A model generated the notes under the pieces. It was given only the letters and a program-made list of their open reading frames with translations. It searched no databases and was not told the DNA's origin. The position numbers and the translations under genes are program-made. Of a stretch of DNA of 64,000 nt, positions 8,241 to 16,351 are shown piece by piece (the stretch's first letter is position 1; each line of letters begins with the position of its first letter). Location of the stretch: assembly GCA_900489925.1 (NCBI GenBank), contig UEHQ01000029.1, positions 44,341-108,340 on the forward strand, in the 5' to 3' direction. Origin of the DNA: Hyphomicrobiales bacterium. GTDB taxonomy: Bacteria; Pseudomonadota; Alphaproteobacteria; Rhizobiales; Rhizobiaceae.

Positions 8241-9019
8241 ACGAACCGATCCCCACCGTGACCGAAGCGGACCTCCACGCCTATGTCGACGGCCAACTGC
8301 CGGAGGCAGCACGCGCACGTGTCGAAATCTGGCTGCGCGACAATCCCGACGAGGCTAGCAAGGTCGCCACGTGGCGGGTGCAGAACGCCGAAATCCGCAC
8401 GCTGTTCGCAGGCTTCGAGACAAGCAAGGACAGCGATGTCGCCCTCGTCGCGCGCCGGCGTTTCGCTATCGTCTGGCCAAGGTACTCGGCGATCGCCGCC
8501 TGTGCGCTCCTCCTTTTCGGACTCGGCGCGCTGAGCGGCTACTATGGGCCGCAAATCTTCGACAAGCCGGAGCTTCAACTGACCGAGGTTCAGACGTTTC
8601 CACAGGAGGCCCAGAACGCGTTTCTGGTCTATGCCGGCGAAGTCAGACATCCGGTGGAAGTCTTTGCCAACGAAGAGGCGCATCTGGCGACCTGGCTCGG
8701 CAAGCGTCTGAACATTCCCGATCTCAAGGTGCCGAATCTGCAGACCGTCGGCTTCCATCTTGTCGGCGGTCGTCTGCTGCCGGTCGACGGCAGACCCGGC
8801 GCGATGTTCATGTACGAGGATCAGGCTGGCGAGCGGCTGACTGTTCTCGTCGGGCGTAACCCTGCCAACCGCACGACGAGTTTCCGCTTTGCTTCAGCGG
8901 ACAATGTCGAGACGTTCTACTGGATCGATGGCGAACTAGGCTATGCCGTGACCGGCGAGATAGCCCGCGACACGTTGAGAAAAGTGGCCGAAGAATGCTA
9001 CCGGCAGTTCCCTTCCTGA
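8237..9019 (+). CDS. Membrane-bound anti-sigma factor
   Basis: The 260-residue product starts with an anti-sigma-type helical domain (DLHAYVDGQLPEAARARVE) that lacks the His/Cys zinc ligands of ZAS proteins, followed by one membrane helix at about residues 83-103 and a periplasmic domain of about 155 residues. This layout and the ATGA overlap with the sigma gene mark it as the cognate anti-sigma factor. Residues VGGRLLPVDGRPGAMFMYED in the periplasmic part are typical of this rhizobial group. The signal it senses is unknown. Confidence 0.88.
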   Translation: MNEPIPTVTEADLHAYVDGQLPEAARARVEIWLRDNPDEASKVATWRVQNAEIRTLFAGFETSKDSDVALVARRRFAIVWPRYSAIAACALLLFGLGALSGYYGPQIFDKPELQLTEVQTFPQEAQNAFLVYAGEVRHPVEVFANEEAHLATWLGKRLNIPDLKVPNLQTVGFHLVGGRLLPVDGRPGAMFMYEDQAGERLTVLVGRNPANRTTSFRFASADNVETFYWIDGELGYAVTGEIARDTLRKVAEECYRQFPS

Positions 9020-9022
9020 CCC

Positions 9023-9412
9023 CTAGCGAAGCGGGTCGTTGGCAAGCTCTATCGGGCGACCGTGCGGTGTCGCCTCCGCCGCGCGTTGCCAGCTACGCTG
9101 CAGGGCTAGAAGCGCGTCGGCATCGGCAATGCCGCGCTCGACCAGAACGGCAGACAAGGCCGCAACCCAGCAGTCGAAATAGTCACTGCCGTCCACCGCG
9201 CGCCCCGGCTTGTGCAGCTCCCGAGACAGGTTCTCCGCCCATTCGTTCCAGCTGAACAGGCCACGCTCGTGCAGATGCACGGTCATCGCAAAGGCTTCCG
9301 CCGCCCACGGCTCCGGAAAGACCGGCTCGCCGTCAGCCGAGATCGGCAGCTGTGGCGATTGCGCCAGCGGCGATGAGATTTCACACCGGCTCAAGGTAGC
9401 TCTCCCATGCAT
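9023..9412 (-). CDS. Nitrile hydratase accessory (activator) protein
   Basis: A 129-residue protein like the small activators (P14K type) that load metal into nitrile hydratase. The family segment is GEPVFPEPWAAEAFAMTV, then LHERGLFSWNEWAENLSREL and YFDCWVAALSAVLVERGI. It resembles the N-terminal part of the beta subunit, as these activators do. The proposed ATG overlaps the end of the beta gene by about 30 bases; the exact start is uncertain because no clear ribosome site is seen. The order alpha-beta-activator on one strand is the normal operon. Confidence 0.82.
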   Translation of the reverse strand: MHGRATLSRCEISSPLAQSPQLPISADGEPVFPEPWAAEAFAMTVHLHERGLFSWNEWAENLSRELHKPGRAVDGSDYFDCWVAALSAVLVERGIADADALLALQRSWQRAAEATPHGRPIELANDPLR

Positions 9413-10040
9413 CAATCGAAACGCTGAGCGAGGGATCGGCGCCCTCGCCCCAGATCTCACCACCATCGAAGACGACGGTATAGACCCATTGAGGGTTCTC
9501 GCCCTTGCCATGTGCATTGTCGTCGGGAAAGACGAACGAGCCCTGCACCGCCTCCACGACCCCGGATTTGGCGCGCGCATAGCGGGGCAGTCGCGTGTGG
9601 CCGGTTGGATTGAAGTTCTTCGTCCGAACTCTGTCGCCGACTGCAAAGTGCGGCAGTGTCTCGACCGGCCGGTCGCAGGGACCGCCTTTCGCAAGCACGC
9701 CTGCGACCATATCGGCCTTGAGTACACGCTTGGGGCTTACGCCCTCGCTCTGCTTGTGGCCGGCTTCGATCTCGCCGTCCGCGACGAAGCCATGGCGCTT
9801 CAGCAGCACTTCGAGCGCCCGGATCCAGACCTCGTAGTAGCTGGCGGCAAGGTAATCCGCAGGCGGAATGTTTTCCCGCGCATGGCGGCTTTCGTCGATG
9901 TTCCACGCGCCGAACGCGCCGCAGGACAGCGTTACGCCAAGTGCCCGCTTTTCCCAATCCGCATGGAAATAAGGTTCATCCTTTTCGGGAGCAACAGGAC
10001 CGAAACCCATCTGTCCGCCCAGATCGTGAGGACCGTTCAT
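9381..10040 (-). CDS. nthB: Nitrile hydratase beta subunit
   Basis: The beta subunit pairs with alpha to hydrate nitriles to amides in the cytosol. The 219-residue length is normal. Family segments are MNGPHDLGGQMGFGPV at the N-terminus, YYEVWIRALEVLL, and the C-terminal SH3-like barrel with FAVGDRVRTKNFNPTGHTRLPRYAR and the end WESYLEPV. Its ATG overlaps the alpha stop codon (ATGA), so the two subunits are translationally coupled. No amidase lies next to it, unlike many nitrile operons; the nearest amidase is 40 kb away. Confidence 0.94.
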   Translation of the reverse strand: MNGPHDLGGQMGFGPVAPEKDEPYFHADWEKRALGVTLSCGAFGAWNIDESRHARENIPPADYLAASYYEVWIRALEVLLKRHGFVADGEIEAGHKQSEGVSPKRVLKADMVAGVLAKGGPCDRPVETLPHFAVGDRVRTKNFNPTGHTRLPRYARAKSGVVEAVQGSFVFPDDNAHGKGENPQWVYTVVFDGGEIWGEGADPSLSVSIDAWESYLEPV

Positions 10041-10690
10041 GCCGGGCCTCCGGGGGCTGCCGCGACACCGGTGCCGATCATCGCGTCGCGACTGACGAGA
10101 TTTGTCAAACTCTCCTCGCTCCAGCCATCGGTGCCATCAGGCCGCTCGGGAATAACGAGATATCGCAATTCGGCCGTCGAATCCCATACGCGGATCTTCT
10201 TGCTCTCCGGCAAGGCGACACCGAACTCGGCCAACACGCCGCGCGGATCGATCACAGCGCGCGACCGGTATGCCGGCGCCTTGTACCAGACCGGCGGCAA
10301 TCCGAGCACGGACCACGGGTAGCAGGAGCAAAGCGTGCAGACGACGAGATTGTGGGTATCGTCCGTATTGAACACCGCGCGCATGTGCTCGCCCTGACGA
10401 CCGGTATAGCCGAGGCTCGCAATCGCGGCCGTCGCGTCGCGCTTCAGCCACTCGGCGAAATCCGGATCGCTCCAGGCCTTGGCGACGACACGTGCACCGT
10501 TGCGCGGCCCGACTTTGGTCTCGTAGGTCTCCACGATCGCATCGAGCGCCGCAGGATCGATCAGGCCCTTCTCGGTCAGAACCGTCTCAAGCGCCCTCAC
10601 CCGCGCCTGCATGTCGGAGTAATGATTGTCGTGGTGATGGTCGTGATCATGGTGATGATCGTGATCGTGGCGGTGGTCATCATCGTGCAC
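10037..10690 (-). CDS. nthA: Cobalt-type nitrile hydratase alpha subunit with His-rich N-terminus
   Basis: The alpha subunit carries the active-site metal. VCTLCSC, with cysteines at about residues 118, 121 and 123, is the metal-binding claw; Thr in CTLCSC is typical of cobalt enzymes, while Ser marks iron enzymes. The start is GTG at 10690, behind GGAGG eight bases away; a TTG further upstream gives a longer frame without support. Residues 2-23 are almost only His and Asp, a run that could hold metal for loading. It is the first gene of the nthA-nthB-activator operon. Confidence 0.93.
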   Translation of the reverse strand: MHDDDHRHDHDHHHDHDHHHDNHYSDMQARVRALETVLTEKGLIDPAALDAIVETYETKVGPRNGARVVAKAWSDPDFAEWLKRDATAAIASLGYTGRQGEHMRAVFNTDDTHNLVVCTLCSCYPWSVLGLPPVWYKAPAYRSRAVIDPRGVLAEFGVALPESKKIRVWDSTAELRYLVIPERPDGTDGWSEESLTNLVSRDAMIGTGVAAAPGGPA

Positions 10691-10803
10691 GAGAATAGTC
10701 CTCCGAAGTGGCGCCTCATTCTTAGGCCGACGCGGAGACACTGCCAAGACCTCCTATGCGCATGCAACTTTTCGGATAGTCTCGGTGCCAGCCATCGATC
10801 CCA

Positions 10804-11397
10804 CTATTTTAGCATCGGCCAGAGGCTTAGCGCCAAAAGTACCGCCATGGTTATATTGAACCATTTCAGCCGCACCGGGTCTGACAGCCATTCGCGCAGC
10901 GCCGAGCCGAAACCCGCCCAGGTGGAAACGCTCGGCACGTTGACCAACGCGAAGGCAGCGCCAACCATGAGCACGCTCGCGAAGTAGATATTGGGAATGG
11001 TGTAGGTCGCCATGGCCGTGACGGCCATGACCCAAGCCTTCGGATTGACCCACTGGAACGCGGCAGCCGACACGAAGGACATCGGCTGTGCAGCGCTCTT
11101 TCCTTCGCTCAGCGAGCGCGATGTGGCGATCTTCCAGGCGACCCAGGCGAGATAGGCCCCGCCGGCGAATTTCAGCACCGTGTACAATACCGGCACCGTA
11201 TGCAGGAGCGCGCCAAGCCCCAATCCAACGCCCAACAGCAGAGAGAAGAAACCGGCGCCGATGCCCAGCATATGCGGAATGGTCCGGCGAAAGCCGAAAT
11301 TCACGCCCGACGCAAACAGCATCATGTTGTTCGGCCCCGGCGTGATCGACGTCGTAAAGGCAAACAGAAAGAGGGCCAGAAAGGTATCCAGCGGCAT
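10804..11397 (-). CDS. LysE family amino-acid/metabolite exporter
   Basis: The 197-residue, six-helix product has the RhtB/LysE signature ITPGPNNMM at residues 18-26 and FQWVNPKAWVMAV in the middle. The family exports amino acids or related small molecules across the inner membrane. It lies upstream of, and on the same strand as, the nitrile hydratase genes with a gap of 113 bases, so it may be a separate unit. The substrate is not known. Confidence 0.88.
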   Translation of the reverse strand: MPLDTFLALFLFAFTTSITPGPNNMMLFASGVNFGFRRTIPHMLGIGAGFFSLLLGVGLGLGALLHTVPVLYTVLKFAGGAYLAWVAWKIATSRSLSEGKSAAQPMSFVSAAAFQWVNPKAWVMAVTAMATYTIPNIYFASVLMVGAAFALVNVPSVSTWAGFGSALREWLSDPVRLKWFNITMAVLLALSLWPMLK

Positions 11398-11554
11398 GGG
11401 GCCTCCCGAACCCGCAATTCATGCAGCGGGTCTTGTTGATTTAGGTCAGCCTATTTGACCTATATTCGAGATGCCACGTTTGCATTGTCACGGTGACAGG
11501 TTTGGTCGAAAGATAGCTGCGACTCCAAACTTGTTCGGAAAAACGGGCCACGCG

Positions 11555-12403
11555 ATGCAAGACGATCCTATCCCCACCACGCTGCTGCCAAACGGCAGGG
11601 AAGTTCCTGTCCTCGGTCAGGGAACCTGGAACATGGGCGAAAACCGCAGTGAGGCACGGCAGGAAATCGAAAGCCTGCGGGCCGGTCTCGATCTTGGCAT
11701 GACGCTGATCGACACGGCGGAAATGTATGCCGAAGGCGGAGCGGAGAAGATCGTCGGCGAAGCGATCCGCGGCCGCCGCGACGACGTCTTCCTCGTCAGC
11801 AAGGTCTATCCCTGGAATGCCAGCCGCAAGGGCACGATCGAGGCCTGCGACAACAGCCTGTCGCGCATGGGAACAGACCGCATCGATCTCTATCTCCTGC
11901 ACTGGCGCGGCGATCATCCGCTCGCCGAAACGGTCGAGGCCTTCGAGGAACTGAAGGTCGCGGGCAAGATCGGCGCCTGGGGCGTCTCCAACTTCGATAC
12001 ATCAGACATGGAAGAACTGCTTGCCGTCCCCTCAGGAGAAAACGTGGCCGCCAATCAGGTGCTCTACAATCTCGCGCGCCGTGGCATCGAGTTCGACCTT
12101 CTGCCCTGGTGCCAGCAGCGCAACATCCCCGTCATGGCTTATTCGCCTATCGAGCAGGGCCGCATCCTGCACAATCCCGAACTGATCCGCATCGCCAAGG
12201 CCAATCAGGCGACGCCAGCGCAAGTGGCGCTTGCCTTCCTACTGGAACGCGACGGCGTGATCGTCATTCCGAAGACGGCGAATGCCGCCCGCGCCGCGGA
12301 GAACCGTGAGGCCGTCTCACTGGATATCACCGACGAGGATTGGGCAGCACTCGACGCCGCCTTCCCGCCGCCCGCACGAAAGAAGCCGCTGGAAATGCTG
12401 TGA
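11555..12403 (+). CDS. Aldo/keto reductase
   Basis: The 282-residue NADPH-dependent reductase has the AKR catalytic set: Asp and Tyr in LIDTAEMYAEG, Lys in FLVSKVYPWN and His in LYLLHWRG. The cofactor end VIPKTANAARAAENREA is also typical. The ATG at 11555 matches the normal N-terminus; the longer frame from 11471 has no family likeness. It is convergent with the glutathione S-transferase gene. The physiological carbonyl substrate is unknown. Confidence 0.9.
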   Translation: MQDDPIPTTLLPNGREVPVLGQGTWNMGENRSEARQEIESLRAGLDLGMTLIDTAEMYAEGGAEKIVGEAIRGRRDDVFLVSKVYPWNASRKGTIEACDNSLSRMGTDRIDLYLLHWRGDHPLAETVEAFEELKVAGKIGAWGVSNFDTSDMEELLAVPSGENVAANQVLYNLARRGIEFDLLPWCQQRNIPVMAYSPIEQGRILHNPELIRIAKANQATPAQVALAFLLERDGVIVIPKTANAARAAENREAVSLDITDEDWAALDAAFPPPARKKPLEML

Positions 12404-12425
12404 TTCCCGGCGGCCTTCTGCCCGT

Positions 12426-13061
12426 TTAGATCACGGCCAGGCCCTCGGCTAGGAGCGCCTTCTGAACCGAAGGGCGAGATCGCACGCGCTCGTACCAGGC
12501 CTGCAGGTTGCGCAGGCCATCGAAATGGATGTCGGCCCTGATATAGCTGGTCAGCCATGACGCTTGTCCCCAACCGGTGAGTGCGAAGAGGTAGGCGTCC
12601 GCAACGGTAAAGGTGTCGCCCGCCAGATAAGGGCGACCCGCCAGCTCCCTGTCCATGAACGCATAGCGGTCTTCGAGCTTCGGCTTGGCAGTCTCGACAT
12701 ACTTGCCGGCAAGTCGCGCATAGAGCAGCGGAATGAACCCCTTGTGGATTTCCGAGGTCAGGAAGCTCAACCATTGCTGAAGCTTGTAGCGCGCGATCGT
12801 GCCGTTCGCGGGCGCCAATCCGAGCTCCGGCTTCAGATCGGCAAGATACTGAACGATCGCCGGCCCTTCCGTCAGGATCGTGCCGTCATCGAGTTCCAGC
12901 GCTGGCACATAGCCGAGTGGATTGATCTCCTGGAAATTCCCGTCGATCCCGAAGCTGTGCTTCTTGTTGTCGACCAGCACCAGTTCGATATCGATGCCGA
13001 GCTCGTTGAGCACGATATGCGGTGCAAGGGAGCAAGCGGCCGGGATGTAATAGAGCTTCAT
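12426..13061 (-). CDS. Glutathione S-transferase, beta-class-like
   Basis: The 211-residue protein has the thioredoxin-fold N-domain starting MKLYYIPAACSLAPHI, with Cys10 in the place of the beta-class active cysteine, NPLGYVPALELDDG with the cis-proline, and TEGPAIVQYLAD, the glutathione gamma-Glu site. The helical C-domain ends in RPSVQKALLAEGL. It is divergent from an HxlR regulator 130 bases away, which probably controls it in response to an electrophile or thiol stress. Confidence 0.92.
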   Translation of the reverse strand: MKLYYIPAACSLAPHIVLNELGIDIELVLVDNKKHSFGIDGNFQEINPLGYVPALELDDGTILTEGPAIVQYLADLKPELGLAPANGTIARYKLQQWLSFLTSEIHKGFIPLLYARLAGKYVETAKPKLEDRYAFMDRELAGRPYLAGDTFTVADAYLFALTGWGQASWLTSYIRADIHFDGLRNLQAWYERVRSRPSVQKALLAEGLAVI

Positions 13062-13144
13062 GTTTCTTCCTTCTGGATGTCCACCAACGCGCAGCGCGTC
13101 GGATCGGCGGCAATCTAAAAGGTCGGGCTATTTTTTGAAGAAGG

Positions 13145-13178
13145 CACTATAATGTAGTGTAGGTACATATTTTATACC
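13145..13178. promoter_or_regulatory. Operator candidates between gst and the HxlR gene
   Basis: Two dyads lie in the divergent gap: CACTA-TAATG-TAGTG (13145-13159), which also holds a TATAAT-like box, and GGTA-N9-TACC (13162-13178) just upstream of the HxlR ribosome site. Dyads with GTA and TAC half sites are common HxlR targets. The function is inferred. Confidence 0.42.
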
Positions 13179-13190
13179 GAGGAGATCCGC

Positions 13191-13526
13191 ATGAAGGAAA
13201 GCGTCACCAATTGCACCGTCGAGGAAGCCATGCGGCTGCTCGGCGGCAGATGGCGGCTCCTGATCGTGTACTTTCTCCTCGACGGCCCCAAACGCTTCAA
13301 CGCGCTGCGACGCAGCCTGCCGGGTATCTCGCAGCGCATGCTGACTCTCGATCTTCGTGCTTTGGAGGATGCCCGGCTGATCAGCCGTACCGTCTATCCG
13401 ACCGTGCCGGTCACCGTCGAATATCAATTGACGGATGACGGAAACCGGATGGTCCCCGTGGTCAACGTGATGCAGGAGTTTGGGAAATGGCTGCAGGAGC
13501 GCGAACCGCCCGCACAGTCAGCCTGA
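13191..13526 (+). CDS. HxlR family transcriptional regulator
   Basis: This 111-residue winged-helix protein reads NCTVEEAMRLLGGRWRLLIVYFL, RRSLPGISQRMLTLDLRALED and VEYQLTDDGNRM, the standard HxlR core with Cys8 before the first helix. GAGGAG upstream fixes the start. It is divergent from the glutathione S-transferase gene and likely regulates it and itself. It is the second HxlR-redox enzyme pair in the window. Confidence 0.88.
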   Translation: MKESVTNCTVEEAMRLLGGRWRLLIVYFLLDGPKRFNALRRSLPGISQRMLTLDLRALEDARLISRTVYPTVPVTVEYQLTDDGNRMVPVVNVMQEFGKWLQEREPPAQSA

Positions 13527-13561
13527 AATGGGCTCGCGATAACAGCCGCCAAGACATAATG

Positions 13562-13595
13562 AAAAAATCCGGCAAGCCGAATGCGACTTGCCGGA
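13562..13595 (-). terminator. Rho-independent terminator after ilvN
   Basis: On the minus strand CCGGCAAG, a ten-base loop and CTTGCCGG are followed by ATTTTTT, a good intrinsic terminator 20 bases beyond the ilvN stop. Confidence 0.8.
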
Positions 13596-13615
13596 ATGGT
13601 CATTGGCAGAGCTGC

Positions 13616-14188
13616 TTACATGCCCTGTTGGCCGCGGTTCATCGCGGCAATACCGGTGCGGCAGACCTCGATCAGGCCGAGCGGCTTCATGATAGAGACG
13701 AACTGGTCGATCTTCGAAGACTTGCCGGTGATCTCGAGAATAAAGTGATCGACCGTCGCGTCGACGACCTTGGCATGGAAGGCGTCGGCGAGCCGCAGCG
13801 TTTCGGCGCGGGTCTCCCCCGTACCGACGATCTTGACGAGTGCCACTTCCCGCTCGATGGGGCGCTCCTGGCCCAGTTCACGGGCGCGAACGGTCAGATC
13901 GACCACCCGATGAACAGGAACGATACGCTCGAGCTGCGCCTTGATCTGCTCGAGAACGTGGGGCGTGCCGCGCGTCACGATGGTGATGCGCGACAGATGC
14001 GCCTGATGTTCGGTCTCGGAGACGGTCAGGCTCTCGATGTTGTAGCCGCGACCCGAGAACAGGCCGATGACACGGGCAAGCACGCCCGGCTCGTTATCGA
14101 CGAGGACCGAAAGAGTGTGGCTTTCGACTGCCGCCGTCTCCGGCGAAATGAAATAGGCAGAGCCCGTCGGCTGTAGGTGTGCATTCAT
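13616..14188 (-). CDS. ilvN: Acetolactate synthase small (regulatory) subunit
   Basis: The small subunit binds valine through its ACT domain and stimulates and feedback-inhibits the large subunit in branched-chain amino acid synthesis. The 190-residue protein has the ACT start HTLSVLVDNEPGVLARVIGLFSGRGYNIESLTV at residues 24-56 and the second domain with REVALVKIV and SIMKPLGLIEVCRTGIAAM. It starts 24 bases downstream of ilvB in the same operon and is followed by an intrinsic terminator. The gene is also called ilvH. Confidence 0.96.
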   Translation of the reverse strand: MNAHLQPTGSAYFISPETAAVESHTLSVLVDNEPGVLARVIGLFSGRGYNIESLTVSETEHQAHLSRITIVTRGTPHVLEQIKAQLERIVPVHRVVDLTVRARELGQERPIEREVALVKIVGTGETRAETLRLADAFHAKVVDATVDHFILEITGKSSKIDQFVSIMKPLGLIEVCRTGIAAMNRGQQGM

Positions 14189-14212
14189 GGTCTTGGGTTC
14201 CTCTACCTTATA

Positions 14213-16006
14213 TCAAACGAGCGCGCGGCCCTTGGCGTCGATCGCATTGGCGACCGCCTCGTCGGTGGCTTCGTCGGGCAGCAGCATCTCGTTGTGTGCC
14301 TTGCCCGATGGGATCATCGGGAAGCAGTTGGCGAGATTGGCGACGCGGCAATCGAAGATGACCGGCTTCTTGACGTCGATCATCTCCTGGATGGTCGCGT
14401 CGAGATCGCCGGGCTTTTCGCAGCGCAGGCCGACGGCGCCATAGGCTTCCGCCAGCTTGACGAAGTCGGGCATCGCTTCCGTGTAGGAGTTCGACAGGCG
14501 GTTGCCGTGCAGCAGCTGCTGCCACTGGCGAACCATGCCCATGTACTGGTTGTTCATGATGAAGATCTTGATCGGCGCTTCATACTGGATCGCCGCCGAC
14601 ATTTCCTGGATGCACATCTGGATCGAGGCATCGCCGGCGATGTCGATGACGAGGCTCTCTGGATGCGCGATCTGGACGCCGAGAGCTGCCGGCAGGCCGT
14701 AGCCCATCGTGCCGAGACCACCCGAGGTCATCCAGCGGTTCGGCTTCTCGAAACCGTAGAACTGCGCCGCCCACATCTGGTGCTGGCCGACTTCGGTCGT
14801 GATATAGGTGTCGCGATCCTTGGTCAGCGCATAGAGGCGCTCCAGAGCGTATTGCGGCATGATGACGTCGTTGCTGTGCGTGTAGGCAAACGAATTGCGC
14901 GCCCGCCAGCGAGTGATGTCGGCCCACCACTCGGCGGTCTGGCTCTTCTCCGGCTTCTTCGGCAGGGCGCGCCACAGGCGGACCATGTCTTCCAGAACAT
15001 TGCCGACATCGCCACGGATCGGAACATCGACGCGAACGTTCTTGTTGATCGAAGACGGATCGATGTCGATGTGGATCTTCTTCGAGTTCGGCGAGAATGC
15101 GTTGAGACGGCCGGTAATGCGGTCGTCGAAGCGCGCGCCGATGCAGACCATGACGTCGCAATCATGCATCGCCATGTTCGCCTCGTAGGAACCATGCATG
15201 CCGAGCATCTTCAGCCAGTTCTTGCCGGATGCCGGATAGGCGCCGAGACCCATCAGCGTCGAGGTGATCGGGAAATCGGTGAGCTCGACCAGCTCGCGCA
15301 GCAGCTTTGAAGCCTCGGGACCGGAGTTAACGACACCGCCGCCGGAATAGATGATCGGACGACGCGCCTTCGACATCATCTCGATCGCGGCATGGATCTG
15401 GTTGAGATCGCCCTGAACCTTCGGCTGGTAACTCTTCTGGATCGCATGGGCTGCCGGCGGCGTGTAGGTGCCGGTAGCGAACTGAACGTCCTTCGGAATA
15501 TCGACCAGAACGGGCCCCGGACGGCCGGACTGCGCGATGCGGAAGGCCTCATGAATGATCGCCGCCAGATCGTTGACGTCCTTGACCAGCCAGTTGTGCT
15601 TGGTGCAGGGGCGCGTGATACCAACCGTATCGGCTTCCTGGAAGGCGTCGGAGCCGATCAGCGAGGTCGGAACCTGGCCGCTCAGGCAGACGAGCGGAAC
15701 GGAATCCATCAGCGCATCCTGCAGCGGCGTGACGGCATTGGTCGCACCGGGACCGGAGGTGACCAGCATGACGCCAACCTTGCCGGTGGAGCGCGCATAA
15801 CCTTCGGCCGCGTGGCCGGCACCCTGCTCGTGGCGAACGAGGATGTGCTTGATGTCGTCCTGCTGGAAGATCTCGTCATAGATCGGAAGCACGGCACCAC
15901 CCGGATAGCCGAACAGGTGTTCGACGCCATTGTCCTTGAGCGCGCGGATAACGATTTCCGCGCCTGTCATCCGATTTTCGTCCGTCTGCTTGTCCGTGCC
16001 CGTCAT
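14213..16006 (-). CDS. ilvB: Acetolactate synthase large (catalytic) subunit
   Basis: This ThDP- and FAD-dependent enzyme joins two pyruvates, or pyruvate and 2-oxobutyrate, at the first common step of valine, leucine and isoleucine synthesis. The 597-residue length is normal. Key segments are FGYPGGAVLPIYD, VRHEQGAGHAAEGYAR with the catalytic Glu, VTSGPGATN, the FAD region, and the ThDP motif GDASIQMCIQEMSAA followed by IKIFIMNNQYMGMVRQWQ. It is the first gene of ilvB-ilvN and sits behind an attenuator at 16072-16185. The gene is also called ilvI. Confidence 0.97.
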   Translation of the reverse strand: MTGTDKQTDENRMTGAEIVIRALKDNGVEHLFGYPGGAVLPIYDEIFQQDDIKHILVRHEQGAGHAAEGYARSTGKVGVMLVTSGPGATNAVTPLQDALMDSVPLVCLSGQVPTSLIGSDAFQEADTVGITRPCTKHNWLVKDVNDLAAIIHEAFRIAQSGRPGPVLVDIPKDVQFATGTYTPPAAHAIQKSYQPKVQGDLNQIHAAIEMMSKARRPIIYSGGGVVNSGPEASKLLRELVELTDFPITSTLMGLGAYPASGKNWLKMLGMHGSYEANMAMHDCDVMVCIGARFDDRITGRLNAFSPNSKKIHIDIDPSSINKNVRVDVPIRGDVGNVLEDMVRLWRALPKKPEKSQTAEWWADITRWRARNSFAYTHSNDVIMPQYALERLYALTKDRDTYITTEVGQHQMWAAQFYGFEKPNRWMTSGGLGTMGYGLPAALGVQIAHPESLVIDIAGDASIQMCIQEMSAAIQYEAPIKIFIMNNQYMGMVRQWQQLLHGNRLSNSYTEAMPDFVKLAEAYGAVGLRCEKPGDLDATIQEMIDVKKPVIFDCRVANLANCFPMIPSGKAHNEMLLPDEATDEAVANAIDAKGRALV

Positions 16007-16071
16007 GTTTCTTTTCCGTTTTGACTGCTGGGATTTGAATTCTGTAGCGAGGAGACCCGAATTTTGGGCAT

Positions 16072-16096
16072 AAAAAAAGGCCCCTGTGGGAGCCTT
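16072..16096 (-). terminator. Attenuator terminator of ilvBN
   Basis: On the minus strand AGGCTCC, a CACA loop and GGGGCCT form a GC-rich stem followed by seven T residues, 65 bases before ilvB. Together with the leader peptide and the upstream pause hairpin it completes a classical transcription attenuator, which should let RNA polymerase through only when branched-chain aminoacyl-tRNAs are short. Confidence 0.88.
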
Positions 16097-16102
16097 CGTC
16101 TA

Positions 16103-16150
16103 GCGCATGGGTGGCTATCGCCGGATGGTTACACCATCCTGCCCATGCGC
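16103..16150 (-). promoter_or_regulatory. Pause/antiterminator hairpin in the ilvBN leader
   Basis: GCGCATGGG (16103-16111) pairs with CCCATGCGC (16142-16150), and GGATGG with CCATCC inside it, giving a long stem that includes the last codons of the leader peptide. Ribosome position on the leader decides whether this structure or an alternative forms. This is inferred from the well-known attenuation model. Confidence 0.75.
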
Positions 16151-16185
16151 CTTCCCACCACGATAAGAGCTACTGCGATTTTCAT
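16129..16185 (-). CDS. ilvBN leader peptide
   Basis: An 18-codon frame reads MKIAVALIVVGRRMGRMV and stops inside the pause hairpin. Seven of the first ten residues are Ile, Val, Leu or Ala, with a core A-L-I-V-V, as expected for a peptide whose translation senses charged branched-chain tRNAs. It lies directly before the attenuator and about 120 bases upstream of ilvB. No strong ribosome site is seen, which is common for such leaders. It is too short for standard gene finders. Confidence 0.82.
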   Translation of the reverse strand: MKIAVALIVVGRRMGRMV

Positions 16186-16351
16186 GGGCCGAAGTGATAG
16201 ACAGAAAATTTCGCATCGTCAACGCTTGCCGCAATAAAAAATCGACCACTTTTCGCCACCGTTGACACGAGTAGGCGGCGCTCCAAGGGCCGCAAAAGAG
16301 TTTGTTAAATGTTCCCCCTTATCCTCCTTTGCTACCGCAGGGAGTAGCCCT

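Noticed and set aside
10620..10685. CRISPR-like or tandem repeat array (repeated GATCATGGTGATGATCG units)
   Set aside because: The repetition is the codon-level result of the His/Asp run of the nitrile hydratase alpha subunit; there are no spacers.
14177..15310. 377-codon plus-strand ORF antisense to ilvB
   Set aside because: It is a shadow of the ilvB codon pattern in GC-rich DNA; the minus strand carries all acetolactate synthase motifs.
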